Below are positions 53,167 to 61,148 of a stretch of DNA of 64,000 nucleotides, one piece after another (position 1 is the first letter of the stretch; each line of letters starts with the position of its first letter). The DNA comes from an uncultured Cellulophaga sp. (lineage in GTDB: Bacteria; Bacteroidota; Bacteroidia; Flavobacteriales; Flavobacteriaceae): assembly GCA_947496695.1 (NCBI GenBank), contig CANMEI010000006.1, positions 1-64,000 of the forward strand, given 5' to 3'. A program made the position numbers and the translations under genes. A model generated the notes under the pieces. The model was given only the letters and a program-made list of their open reading frames with translations. It was not told where the DNA came from and made no database searches.

Positions 53167-54069
53167 ATGAAAAAAATGAGAAAACTGGTAATTATCCTTA
53201 TTCTTAGTTCAGTAGGTGTAGGCTTTGCACAAGAAAGCGGAAGCATTTATTTGAATTCTGAATTTTTACCTAATTCAGAAGTAGGAACTATTAAAAAAAA
53301 TAATGTAGGATTTGTAATTCCTTTAAAAAACGCTGTTAATAAAGAGAGTATTAGTATAATTGGAGATTACCAAACTACCCACTTTAAGTTTGTTGATGAA
53401 GATGTACCTTTTGAAACAGAGCAAATTGATAACTATCAAACTATGACATTGGGGTTACTTTATAACCGAATTTTAAATGATAGTTGGGGATTTACATTTA
53501 AACTTGCACCACAATTATCATCAAACTATGATGAAAATGAATTTGAAAGCAACGATATTTTTATTAATGGATCTGTGATTTTTGATAAACTGAATGTTGA
53601 AAAACAAACTATGTGGACATTTGGAGTTGAGTATGATGCACAATACGGATTAAATTTTCCAATTCCAGTAATTGCTTATACAAAAAGGCTTAATGATAAA
53701 TGGGCATACAAAGTAGGTTTCCCAGACAGTAGAGCTAAGTGGACTTTTAGCGATAACCATAATTTTGAAGCTTTTACAACCTTAAAAGGTCTTGTGGGTA
53801 ATATAAATGACGATGTTGAAATTTACAAAGTAGATTATACAGGAACTTTAAATAGTACCTACTTTATAGGTGGTCTAGGATATAACTTAAGATTTCTTAA
53901 AAACTTTTTACTTGAATCAAAAGTTGGATTTTCTGCGGTAAATAATTTAAAAGTTCAAAGTTATGATAACGATGAAATTTATGACTTTGATATGAAAAAC
54001 AGTCTTTACCTTAATTTTGGTTTAAAATATAATTTAAAGTCATTGGTAAAGGTTAAAAGTCCTTACTAA
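53167..54069 (+). CDS. DUF6268-like outer membrane beta-barrel protein
   Basis: This 300-residue protein has a signal peptide (ends VGVGFAQ) followed by alternating beta strands separated by short turns, as in small outer membrane barrels. Segments such as TLGLLYNRILNDSWGFTFKL, WTFGVEYDAQYGLNFPIPVI and LYLNFGLKYNL at the end are typical. I assign it tentatively to DUF6268, a Bacteroidetes family of unknown function. It is a single gene with a perfect 15-bp terminator behind it. Transport or adhesion role cannot be told. Confidence 0.75.
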   Translation: MKKMRKLVIILILSSVGVGFAQESGSIYLNSEFLPNSEVGTIKKNNVGFVIPLKNAVNKESISIIGDYQTTHFKFVDEDVPFETEQIDNYQTMTLGLLYNRILNDSWGFTFKLAPQLSSNYDENEFESNDIFINGSVIFDKLNVEKQTMWTFGVEYDAQYGLNFPIPVIAYTKRLNDKWAYKVGFPDSRAKWTFSDNHNFEAFTTLKGLVGNINDDVEIYKVDYTGTLNSTYFIGGLGYNLRFLKNFLLESKVGFSAVNNLKVQSYDNDEIYDFDMKNSLYLNFGLKYNLKSLVKVKSPY

Positions 54070-54104
54070 TTTAAAGTTATATTAAACATATATTTTAATT
54101 CTTT

Positions 54105-54143
54105 AAAACAGAAATTACATAATTGTAATTTCTGTTTTTTATT
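54105..54143 (+). terminator. Terminator after the barrel protein gene
   Basis: A perfect 15-bp stem pairs 54105-54119 with 54124-54138 around TAAT and continues into TTATTTTTAT. Confidence 0.9.
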
Positions 54144-54164
54144 TTTATATAAATATTATCAAAA

Positions 54165-54662
54165 ATGAAAAGTGATATTTTATATAGAGAAGAACAGAAG
54201 TTTACACAATGGTGGTTATGGTGTTTACTTTTAGCACCACCATTATTTATTATTTTAAAAGGTATTTTTCAAGTCTATGAAAAACAAAGTGTAGTATCTA
54301 TTGTAGAAGCAACATTAATAGTTTTATCAATTGAAACACTTACATCATTACTTATTTTCTTTTTAGTAATCCTGTTATTTTTATTCTTAAAGCTTAAAAC
54401 CACCATTACTAAAGTATATATCAAAATTCAATATTTTCCTTTTTTTACAAAAACTATTAATTGGGTAGACATTGAAACCACAAATATTGTAACTTATGGT
54501 TTTGTAGGATATGGTATAAGAATAAGCTTTAAATACGGAATAGTGTATAATGTGAAAGGTAATAAAGGCTTAGCCATTAAACTTAAAAGTGAAAAAAGAC
54601 TTTTAGTTGGTACTCAAAAAGAAAACGAATTAGAGCAAATTATAGCTCAACTTAAAAAATAG
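54165..54662 (+). CDS. Small two-helix membrane protein of unknown function
   Basis: I do not recognise this 165-residue protein. It has two membrane helices at about residues 16-37 (WWLWCLLLAPPLFIILKGIF) and 45-75 (a long leucine- and isoleucine-rich stretch), followed by a soluble beta-rich C-terminal part with TNIVTYGFVGYGIRISFKYG and NVKGNKGLAIKLKS, reminiscent of membrane-attached PH-like domains. The end is a short helix (ENELEQIIAQLKK). It precedes the Nudix gene by ten bases in the same direction, so the two probably form an operon. Confidence 0.7.
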   Translation: MKSDILYREEQKFTQWWLWCLLLAPPLFIILKGIFQVYEKQSVVSIVEATLIVLSIETLTSLLIFFLVILLFLFLKLKTTITKVYIKIQYFPFFTKTINWVDIETTNIVTYGFVGYGIRISFKYGIVYNVKGNKGLAIKLKSEKRLLVGTQKENELEQIIAQLKK

Positions 54663-54672
54663 TATTTATATT

Positions 54673-55266
54673 TTGAAAAACGGAAGCATAAGAAACATTA
54701 CTAAAAAATTATTATCTGATAATTGGTATACACTTTATAAATTCATTTTTGAATACCAAAAAGAAGATGGAGATTGGGAAAGGCAAGAACGTGAAGTTTA
54801 TGATTGTGGTGATGCATCAGCAATACTATTGTATAACGTTGAAAAACAAACAGTCATATTAACTCGACAGTTTAGAATGCCAACGTATCAAAATGAAAAT
54901 GAACAAGGTGACGGAATGCAAATTGAAGTTTGTGCAGGTCTTTTAGATGGTGATACTCCGGAATATTGTAGTAAAAAAGAAGCGTTGGAAGAAACAGGAT
55001 ATAAATTAGATAACGTCACTAAAATATTTGATAGTTATATGGTTCCTGGTACAGTAATGCAGAAAGTTCATTTTTTTATTGCTCCATATTCTGATGCTCA
55101 AAAAGTAGCAAAAGGTGGTGGTGCTGAAGATGAATCTGAAAATATTGAAATTTTAGAATATAATTTTGATAAAGCATTTAATATGATTGAAACAGGCGAA
55201 ATAAATGACGCTAAAACAATAATGCTTTTACAACATGCAAAAATTATCAACCTTTTTAAATATTGA
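54673..55266 (+). CDS. Nudix hydrolase, NudK-like nucleoside-diphosphate-sugar pyrophosphatase
   Basis: This 197-residue protein starts at a TTG, since the conserved N-terminal strand (NITKKLLSDNWYTLYKFIFE) begins immediately and the next methionine is at residue 79. The Nudix box lies at about residues 93-114 (AGLLDGDTPEYC, then KKEALEETGY), and QFRMPTYQN and VPGTVMQKVHFFIAPY match the GDP-mannose pyrophosphatase NudK group. Such enzymes hydrolyse GDP-sugars or related nucleotides. It follows a small membrane protein gene by ten bases and converges on the PBP4 gene. Confidence 0.85.
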   Translation: MKNGSIRNITKKLLSDNWYTLYKFIFEYQKEDGDWERQEREVYDCGDASAILLYNVEKQTVILTRQFRMPTYQNENEQGDGMQIEVCAGLLDGDTPEYCSKKEALEETGYKLDNVTKIFDSYMVPGTVMQKVHFFIAPYSDAQKVAKGGGAEDESENIEILEYNFDKAFNMIETGEINDAKTIMLLQHAKIINLFKY

Positions 55267-55270
55267 AATT

Positions 55271-56533
55271 TTAATAATTATCTCTTAAGTTTTCAAAAAT
55301 AACTTGCATCTGGTTTTTTACTTCATCTGTAGGTTTTTTAAAATGATTATTCATAAAGCTAAAAATTAGTGTTTTACCAGATTTTGTAATTAAATAACCA
55401 CATAATGAGTAATTATTACCTAAACTGCCCGATTTTGCATAGATATAGGGCTCATTTGGACCTTTATACCAATTTTGTAAAGTTCCAGAAACTCCACCAG
55501 CAGGAAATATATTAAAAAGCCGTTCTTTAGGTTGTTCATAATAAAGCTTAGTCAATATTTGAACAAAATTGGTTGGTGTAAATAAGTTATAACGCGATAA
55601 GCCAGAACCATCAACCCAACGTGGCATTTGCTTTAAATCAGATAACTGGTTGCTCAATATGTTTTTTTGAGCCTTAGCAATACTTAATGTATCTGATAGT
55701 ATTGAACTTGATACAATTAGTAGCTGTTCGGCTAAGAAATTATCACTCTTATGCATCATTCTTTTATAAACAGAATCAGAAACAACACTATAGAATGTTT
55801 TTGTTTTAATATCAGGAAATTTATCTGTTATTGTAATTTTACTATTTGTAGCTTTACCTAACAGATTTTTTACCAGTGTATCATTAATAATAAAAGGCGT
55901 TTCAATAGTATCTTTTTTTATTGAATTGTAATAAAAAGTGTTTTTATATTCTTCTCTTGGCTTGCCATAGTTTAGTTCATAAATATCATTTTCAAATATT
56001 TCAGGAACGCTGTAAATCTTATCTGTTTTGTAAATAGTAGCTACATTCCCAAATATTGGTAAACTATTGCGTTCTGGTTGGTAATAATATCCATAATCTT
56101 CCCAAGCCCATCCAGGACCGTATTTTTCATCATAAAAATTAGTTAAGTTTATCGCTATATTTTTATAGTTTTTTAAAAACCCAATAACTGTGCTGTCTTT
56201 AAAATAAGGGTTTAGTAGTGTAGGATCACCAGTACCTTTAATAAAAAGTGTGTCATTTAAAACAGTATATTTTAAAGCTGGTATTTTTTCGGGTAACGTC
56301 TGTAATGCAGTATAGAGTGTAGCAATTTTAGTAGTACTTGCAGGGGTAAAATATTTAGTACTGTTATAATTAATTATAGTATCGTTTTTTTCAGGATTTA
56401 AAATTAATACTCCTACAAATTGATTATCGTAAAAAGATTTATTTAATGCTTTATTAATGTCTTTTTTAACCTTTAAAGATGAGCAACTTTGTAAAGCGCT
56501 AACAATGAATAGTATGTAATATAGTTTATTCAT
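55271..56533 (-). CDS. D-alanyl-D-alanine carboxypeptidase, PBP4/S13-type lipoprotein
   Basis: This 420-residue penicillin-binding protein has a lipoprotein signal (cysteine 17 in LQSCSS) and the S13 active-site motifs: SxxK in TPASTTKIATLYTAL near residue 67, SxN in HKSDNFLAEQLL near 260, and KSG in YAKSGSLGNNYSLCGYL near 373. These enzymes trim or cut murein cross-bridges. It is somewhat shorter than E. coli PBP4, with a reduced inserted domain between SxxK and SxN. A single gene, convergent with the Nudix gene with four bases between. Confidence 0.9.
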   Translation of the reverse strand: MNKLYYILFIVSALQSCSSLKVKKDINKALNKSFYDNQFVGVLILNPEKNDTIINYNSTKYFTPASTTKIATLYTALQTLPEKIPALKYTVLNDTLFIKGTGDPTLLNPYFKDSTVIGFLKNYKNIAINLTNFYDEKYGPGWAWEDYGYYYQPERNSLPIFGNVATIYKTDKIYSVPEIFENDIYELNYGKPREEYKNTFYYNSIKKDTIETPFIINDTLVKNLLGKATNSKITITDKFPDIKTKTFYSVVSDSVYKRMMHKSDNFLAEQLLIVSSSILSDTLSIAKAQKNILSNQLSDLKQMPRWVDGSGLSRYNLFTPTNFVQILTKLYYEQPKERLFNIFPAGGVSGTLQNWYKGPNEPYIYAKSGSLGNNYSLCGYLITKSGKTLIFSFMNNHFKKPTDEVKNQMQVIFENLRDNY

Positions 56534-56670
56534 AAGGTTTTATTTTTATTCTTTAAAAAGTAGGCTTTTTAAGCAAATTAACAAGAATTTATCTATTTTT
56601 TAACTATAGATCTACAATATTATAAACCATTAATGGTTAACTTAGTAACAACAAATATAAATACATAATT

Positions 56671-56889
56671 ATGGCAAGAGCTGTGCTTGAGTACACAAAA
56701 ATGGTACTAAAAAAAGTAAGTTTTGACACAAGATTATTTTGTAAAGAAGTTCAAAAAGCGATTACAACGTTATTACCCGAAGAGGTCAGAGAACTTAAAT
56801 TATGGTTACAACAATTTATTACTGATAAACCAGAATTACAACAAAGTTTAATTTACATAAAAAATAATACTAAAAAGCCACTTAATTAA
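56671..56889 (+). CDS. Short conserved-type cytosolic protein of unknown function
   Basis: This 72-residue protein has no signal peptide or membrane helix and looks all-helical (MARAVLEYTKMVLKKVSFD, CKEVQKAITTLLPEEVREL, LKLWLQQFITDKPELQQSLI). It is basic at both ends. I do not recognise a named family, though similar short proteins occur in Flavobacteriaceae. The stop codon lies inside the terminator hairpin that follows, so coding and termination overlap. It is a single gene between the PBP4 and oxyR genes. Confidence 0.7.
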   Translation: MARAVLEYTKMVLKKVSFDTRLFCKEVQKAITTLLPEEVRELKLWLQQFITDKPELQQSLIYIKNNTKKPLN

Positions 56890-56902
56890 GTGGCTTTTTT
56901 AT
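56872..56902. terminator. Terminator overlapping the end of the 72-codon gene
   Basis: AAAAAGCCACTTAA (56872-56885) pairs with TTAAGTGGCTTTTT (56886-56899) and is followed by T. It includes the TAA stop at 56887-56889. The symmetry allows it to serve the convergent oxyR gene too. Confidence 0.88.
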
Positions 56903-56933
56903 TTCAAGAATTTAATATCTAGATCTAATAAAA

Positions 56934-57875
56934 TTATTTCTTACTCAAAGGACTAATAATTTTAACATCTTGAAAAGCAATAGCTCCTCTAACAATACTA
57001 GAAATAACCTCTCTAATAGCATCGGTTATTTGTATTTTTAATTCACTTTTATGATAAATAATACTCACCTCTCTGGCAGGAGAAGGGGTATTAAAGTATT
57101 TTAAATTTTCTTTCTTTTTTTCATCTAAATTTAGAGTATTTAAATATGGTAAAAGTGTCATTCCCATACCTTCGTTTACTAGATTCACTAATGTTTCAAA
57201 ACTTCCACTTTGTAATTGAAAAGCTTCTCCTTGTTCTGTTTTTGGTATTTTACATAAATTAATAACACCATCCCTAAAACAATGTCCGTCTTGTAACAGT
57301 AGTACATCATTTATATCTAAATCATTTGTGTCTATCTTTTCTTTTACACTAAGTCTATGACTTTTGGGTACATAGCCTACAAAAGGTTCGTAATATAAAG
57401 GGCGTTCTTTTATATATTCAATTTCTAAAGGTGTCACGGCAATTCCTGCATCTAAATGCCCATCTTGTATATTGCGAATAATATCATCAGTATTTAATTC
57501 TTTTATAATTAAATTTACTTTTGGGTATTTTTTTATAAAAGTATTTAAAAACATAGGTAATAATGTAGGCATAACGGTAGGTATAATACCTAGTGTAAAC
57601 TCACCACCTATAAATCCTTTTTCTTGATCAACAATATCTTTAATTCGATTAGCTTCGTTTACAATATTTTTAGCTTGGGCAACAATTTTTTTACCTACTT
57701 CAGTGACAGATATTGGTTTTTTTCCACGATCAAAAATTAAGACGTCTAATTCATCTTCTAATTTTTGAACTTGCATACTTAGTGTAGGCTGGGTAACAAA
57801 ACTTTTTTCTGCAGCTAACGTAAAATTTTGGTATTCGGCAACTGCAAGAACATACTGTAATTGGGTAATTGTCAT
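56934..57875 (-). CDS. oxyR: OxyR hydrogen-peroxide-sensing LysR regulator
   Basis: This 313-residue LysR-type regulator has the winged HTH at residues 3-62 (LQYVLAVAEYQNFTLAAEKS, VTQPTLSMQVQKLEDEL) and an effector domain in which DGHCFRDGVINLC near residue 208 keeps both redox cysteines of OxyR with the same spacing as Cys199 and Cys208 of E. coli. The end SPAREVSIIYHK also fits OxyR. On peroxide exposure the disulfide form activates defence genes. It is divergent from dps with 102 bases between, which is the classic target arrangement. Confidence 0.93.
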   Translation of the reverse strand: MTITQLQYVLAVAEYQNFTLAAEKSFVTQPTLSMQVQKLEDELDVLIFDRGKKPISVTEVGKKIVAQAKNIVNEANRIKDIVDQEKGFIGGEFTLGIIPTVMPTLLPMFLNTFIKKYPKVNLIIKELNTDDIIRNIQDGHLDAGIAVTPLEIEYIKERPLYYEPFVGYVPKSHRLSVKEKIDTNDLDINDVLLLQDGHCFRDGVINLCKIPKTEQGEAFQLQSGSFETLVNLVNEGMGMTLLPYLNTLNLDEKKKENLKYFNTPSPAREVSIIYHKSELKIQITDAIREVISSIVRGAIAFQDVKIISPLSKK

Positions 57876-57946
57876 TCGTATTGTTTTAGACTATAAAATT
57901 ATAAAAACTATCAATAAGGTTTATCGTTTATAAGCTTTTAAATTTT

Positions 57947-57954
57947 TAAATTTG
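57947..57954 (+). promoter_or_regulatory. Candidate -7 element of dps
   Basis: TAAATTTG matches TAnnTTTG exactly and lies 23 bases before the dps ATG at 57978. No good -33 TTG is present, which is expected for an activator-dependent promoter. Upstream CTAT repeats at 57893-57911 could be part of an OxyR site but do not fit a clean consensus. Confidence 0.5.
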
Positions 57955-57977
57955 TTATAGAATTAAATATTTGAATT

Positions 57978-58457
57978 ATGGAATTAAATAGTATAGGGTT
58001 AAGCACAGAAAAATCAGAATCATTAAGCAATGATTTAAATGTATTATTGGCGAACTTTCAACGCTATTACCAAAATTTAAGGGGTATCCATTGGAATATT
58101 AAGGGTAGGCTTTTCTTTGATCTTCATGTAAAATTTGAAGAGTTATATACTGATGCAAATTTGAAAGTTGATGAAATTGCAGAAAGAATTCTTACTCTTG
58201 GCGGTGTTCCATTACATACTTTTGAAGATTATATTGAAAAATCTGAAATAGAAGTAGGTAAGAATATTACTAAAGATAAAGAAGCAATACAATTGATCGT
58301 AGATTCAATAAAAAAATTATTAATAATTGAAAGAGGTATTTTAGAGACTTCTGATGAGGCCAATGATGAAGGTACTAATTCAATGATGAGTGATTTTATT
58401 ACTGAGCAAGAAAAAACTGTTTGGATGATGAAAGCTTGGTTAACTGAAGAAGTATAA
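57978..58457 (+). CDS. dps: Dps-family ferritin-like DNA-protection protein
   Basis: This 159-residue protein forms a four-helix bundle. It has the Dps signatures YYQNLRGIHWNIKGRLFFDL near residue 35 (ferroxidase histidine) and LYTDANLKVDEIAERILTLG near 56 (ferroxidase aspartate and glutamate), and GVPLHTFEDYIEKS after it. Dps dodecamers oxidise and store iron with hydrogen peroxide and shield DNA. It is divergent from oxyR and ends in a bidirectional terminator. Confidence 0.95.
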   Translation: MELNSIGLSTEKSESLSNDLNVLLANFQRYYQNLRGIHWNIKGRLFFDLHVKFEELYTDANLKVDEIAERILTLGGVPLHTFEDYIEKSEIEVGKNITKDKEAIQLIVDSIKKLLIIERGILETSDEANDEGTNSMMSDFITEQEKTVWMMKAWLTEEV

Positions 58458-58480
58458 TTAAAATATTATATTGTTTTAAA

Positions 58481-58518
58481 ATAAAAAAGCTTCTTGTGAA
58501 AACAAGAAGCTTTTTTAT
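58481..58518. terminator. Bidirectional terminator between dps and the PaiB-like gene
   Basis: A perfect 17-bp stem pairs 58481-58497 with 58502-58518 around a GAAA tetraloop, with T/A runs on both sides. It includes the stop codon (58515-58517) of the convergent gene. Confidence 0.95.
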
Positions 58519-59129
58519 TTAAGATCCATTTTTTTTATCTCTTTAGCAATTTCTTTTGCGCCAGCATTATCAACGTCTTCTAGTTCACTAATAATGGTAG
58601 TATGATCTTCAGGTCTAGTTTGTGATAATTTATAAGTTGCTTGCAAATCATCAATCGAAATTTTAAAGCCTACTACGCCTTTTATTTGCTTTAATGTTTT
58701 TTCAGACATGTTATTTAATGAAATTGGTTTTTTTGATTTTTTCTCATATTTATTGACTAATTTATGCATGGCGTCCATTAATTCTTCTTCAGATAATATA
58801 GTTAATTGACCATAAACATGTACAGCTATATAATCCCAAGTAGGAACTTCTTCTTCATTATACCATGATGATGAAATGTAGGAGTGAGGTCCATTAAAAA
58901 TACATAACACCTCATTTGAGTTTTCTAAATTTTTAGCTTGAGGGTTTGTTTTTGCAATATGACCTACTAAAACATCTTTTCCATCTTCATCTTTATCTAA
59001 TTCAAGAGGAATATGTGTTGCCCATGGTTTTCCATTTACTTGATTTATTAAAATACCGAAACTGTTTTCTTTCAAAAAAGATAAAATAGTATTACGATCG
59101 CTCTGTTTGTAATGTTCAGGAGTGTACAT
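58515..59129 (-). CDS. PaiB-like FMN-binding protein
   Basis: This 204-residue protein matches the PaiB family (FMN-binding negative transcriptional regulator): MYTPEHYKQSDR at the start, FGILINQVNGKPWATHIPLE near residue 28, GHIAKTNPQAK, CIFNGPHSYISSSWYNEEEV near 83, and WDYIAVHVYG. It has the split beta-barrel flavin-reductase-like fold. In Bacillus, PaiB affects protease and sporulation gene expression; in other bacteria the role is unclear and flavin or pyridoxamine-oxidase-like binding is more certain than regulation. The stop lies within the dps terminator. Confidence 0.88.
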   Translation of the reverse strand: MYTPEHYKQSDRNTILSFLKENSFGILINQVNGKPWATHIPLELDKDEDGKDVLVGHIAKTNPQAKNLENSNEVLCIFNGPHSYISSSWYNEEEVPTWDYIAVHVYGQLTILSEEELMDAMHKLVNKYEKKSKKPISLNNMSEKTLKQIKGVVGFKISIDDLQATYKLSQTRPEDHTTIISELEDVDNAGAKEIAKEIKKMDLK

Positions 59130-59166
59130 ATAATATGGTTTTTGAGAATAAGATGTAACTAAAAAT

Positions 59167-59194
59167 AAACCTTATCAAATTAATGGTAAGGTTT
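59167..59194 (-). terminator. Hairpin after the acidic lipoprotein gene
   Basis: AAACCTTATC (59167-59176) pairs with GGTAAGGTTT (59185-59194), with one wobble pair, around an 8-base loop. On the minus strand it is followed by TATTTTT, and it lies 31 bases after the lipoprotein stop. Confidence 0.75.
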
Positions 59195-59225
59195 CATTTA
59201 TTCATATAATAATTAGCGATATGTT

Positions 59226-59660
59226 TTATCCTTCTTCGGTAACTGTATCTTCAATTTCTTCTTCAGTTTTTGTCCAAGTTTCGCCATCTTCAACTCTAAT
59301 TATTGAAGTTTCGTTTACAATACTAAATGACAATTCAATTTCAGCGCCATCTTCATCAGTAAAAATAATATTCTTACCATATATATGATAGCTAACTATT
59401 TGAACAGAATCACTACCATCAATTGATATTTCTGCTGTTCCGTCGTCGTTAAAAGTAACAATTTCAGTACAAGAAGATTCTTCTATAGTAGTAGTTTCTT
59501 CTTCAACTTCTGTTTCTTCAGCTTCAGTATCAGTTTCTATATCATTTCCGCAGTTGTCTGATATATGTGTGAATTCTCCGCTAATTTCAATAGCAGTATC
59601 GTCAAAATCAGTACAAGAGTGTAAAGCGCATATAAAAAATATAAATAGTATTTTTTTCAT
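59226..59660 (-). CDS. Acidic lipocalin-like lipoprotein
   Basis: This 144-residue protein has a lipoprotein signal (cysteine 16 in ALHSC) and a small beta-rich domain that resembles the lipocalin-like DUF4923/5004 style domains of Bacteroidetes (FNDDGTAEISIDGSDS, SYHIYGKNIIFTDEDGAE, then IIRVEDGETWTKTEE). Between two cysteines at about residues 37 and 64 lies a run dominated by glutamate and threonine (DIETDTEAEETEVEEETT), which would be closed by a disulfide and extended as an acidic loop. Function is unknown. It is a single gene with its own hairpin. Confidence 0.7.
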   Translation of the reverse strand: MKKILFIFFICALHSCTDFDDTAIEISGEFTHISDNCGNDIETDTEAEETEVEEETTTIEESSCTEIVTFNDDGTAEISIDGSDSVQIVSYHIYGKNIIFTDEDGAEIELSFSIVNETSIIRVEDGETWTKTEEEIEDTVTEEG

Positions 59661-59754
59661 AAGAGAATGTATTTATATGCTTAACGTAATAGGGTATTAC
59701 ATTATTTTAAAGCAATTAAGAAAGAATTGATTTTTAAGAATGAAGTTGAAAAAA

Positions 59755-60960
59755 TTACTTTTTAATAGAAAAAATAAAGTTAGACCCTTTTTTTAGTTCA
59801 GATTCAACTTGGATAGTACCTCCTAATTTTTCTACAATTTTTTTTACTGTAGCTAAACCAATACCATTACCTCTTTGTCCATACTTATCTTCAGTAGCAT
59901 TAACAGAAAATATTTTAAAAATTTCCTCTTTTTTATTATCGGGTATACCAGATCCGTTATCAATTATAGAAAAAACATAATGTGTATTTGTTTCTGTAAG
60001 ATTAATTTTAATTACAGCATTTTCTTTGTCATTATATTTTATGGCGTTGGTAATTAAATTAATTAAGATTTGATTAATAGCTGTTTCATTAGCCTCTAAG
60101 CATTCTACTTCATTTGTATTTATAGTAATAGTTGCATCTTTTTCATGAGAGAAAAAACTCGTAATATTACTTTCAAGATCTAAAGTGCAGATATTAGATT
60201 TATTTTCTTTTAAAATTTCTTCACTTCTGCTATAATCTAATAAACCATCAATAAGTTTTTTTAATTTTCCAGATGATTCAATAATTAAATCAATTAATTC
60301 ATTTCCTTCATTATCTACTTGAGGTCCGTAGATATTTTTAAATAAATTAGATAGACTAGTAATATTATTTAAGGGTGATTTTAAATCATGAGCAGCAACA
60401 AATGCAAATTGTTCTAATTCTAAGTTCCGCTCTCCTAAATTATTAATATCAGATTTTAATAATTGCTCATTTTTTCTAAGTTTGAGCAAGTTCATTACTT
60501 GTTTAGATAATACATTTAAAGCTTTAATTTGGCTTTTGGTAAGTGAGTTTGGTTTGTTATCAAATACACAAAGTGTACCTAAGGGAAAACCATCTTCATT
60601 TAAAAAAGGAACACCTGCATAAAATTTTATATTTAAATCACCTGTGACAAAAGGATTATCATGAAAACGATCATCTTCAGAAGCATCATTTACAATCATT
60701 GTATTGTCAGGATCATTTATAGCATGGCCACAGAATGAAATATCTCTAGTTGTTTCAGAAACATTAAGTCCATGTTTCGACTTAAACCACTGTCTGTCTT
60801 TATCTATTAAACTAATTGTTGATATAGGCATACCACAAATTTCAGCAGCTAATGCTGTAATATCGTCATAATCAGACTCTGGTAAAGTATCTAAAATAGA
60901 GAAAGATTTTAATGATTTTAATCTTTCATCTTCATTGATAGTTTCTTTAGGTGTTAACAT
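59755..60960 (-). CDS. GAF-domain sensor histidine kinase, cytosolic
   Basis: This 401-residue kinase has a GAF domain at about residues 20-165 (SYDDITALAAEICGMPISTI-type start, RDISFCGHAIND, FYAGVPFLNEDGFPLGTLCV), followed by the H-box QFAFVAAHDLKSPLNNITSL with histidine near residue 191 and an ATPase domain (INQILINLITNAIKYND, IIDNGSGIPDN, GQRGNGIGLATVKKI). No membrane helix is present, so it reads an intracellular signal, possibly redox or a small molecule bound by GAF. There is no adjacent response regulator, so its partner is elsewhere. Single gene. Confidence 0.9.
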   Translation of the reverse strand: MLTPKETINEDERLKSLKSFSILDTLPESDYDDITALAAEICGMPISTISLIDKDRQWFKSKHGLNVSETTRDISFCGHAINDPDNTMIVNDASEDDRFHDNPFVTGDLNIKFYAGVPFLNEDGFPLGTLCVFDNKPNSLTKSQIKALNVLSKQVMNLLKLRKNEQLLKSDINNLGERNLELEQFAFVAAHDLKSPLNNITSLSNLFKNIYGPQVDNEGNELIDLIIESSGKLKKLIDGLLDYSRSEEILKENKSNICTLDLESNITSFFSHEKDATITINTNEVECLEANETAINQILINLITNAIKYNDKENAVIKINLTETNTHYVFSIIDNGSGIPDNKKEEIFKIFSVNATEDKYGQRGNGIGLATVKKIVEKLGGTIQVESELKKGSNFIFSIKK

Positions 60961-61090
60961 GGTATATTTAATCTATATAATATTAGTATACATAAATGTA
61001 GTCTTTTTCTTTCGCGTTTAAAACGTTTAAATCATAATTATATTATAATAAATCTATAAATCATAGTCTATTTAATACTTGAAAATTGAA

Positions 61091-61131
61091 TAAAAAAATA
61101 ACCTCAGAGAACGTCTGAGGTTATTTTTTTA
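61091..61131 (-). terminator. Terminator after the DEAD-box helicase gene
   Basis: A perfect 18-bp stem pairs 61091-61108 with 61114-61131 around GAACG, with T-runs in both orientations. It lies 17 bases after the helicase stop on the minus strand. Confidence 0.92.
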
Positions 61132-61148
61132 TTATGTATGTGAATAGT

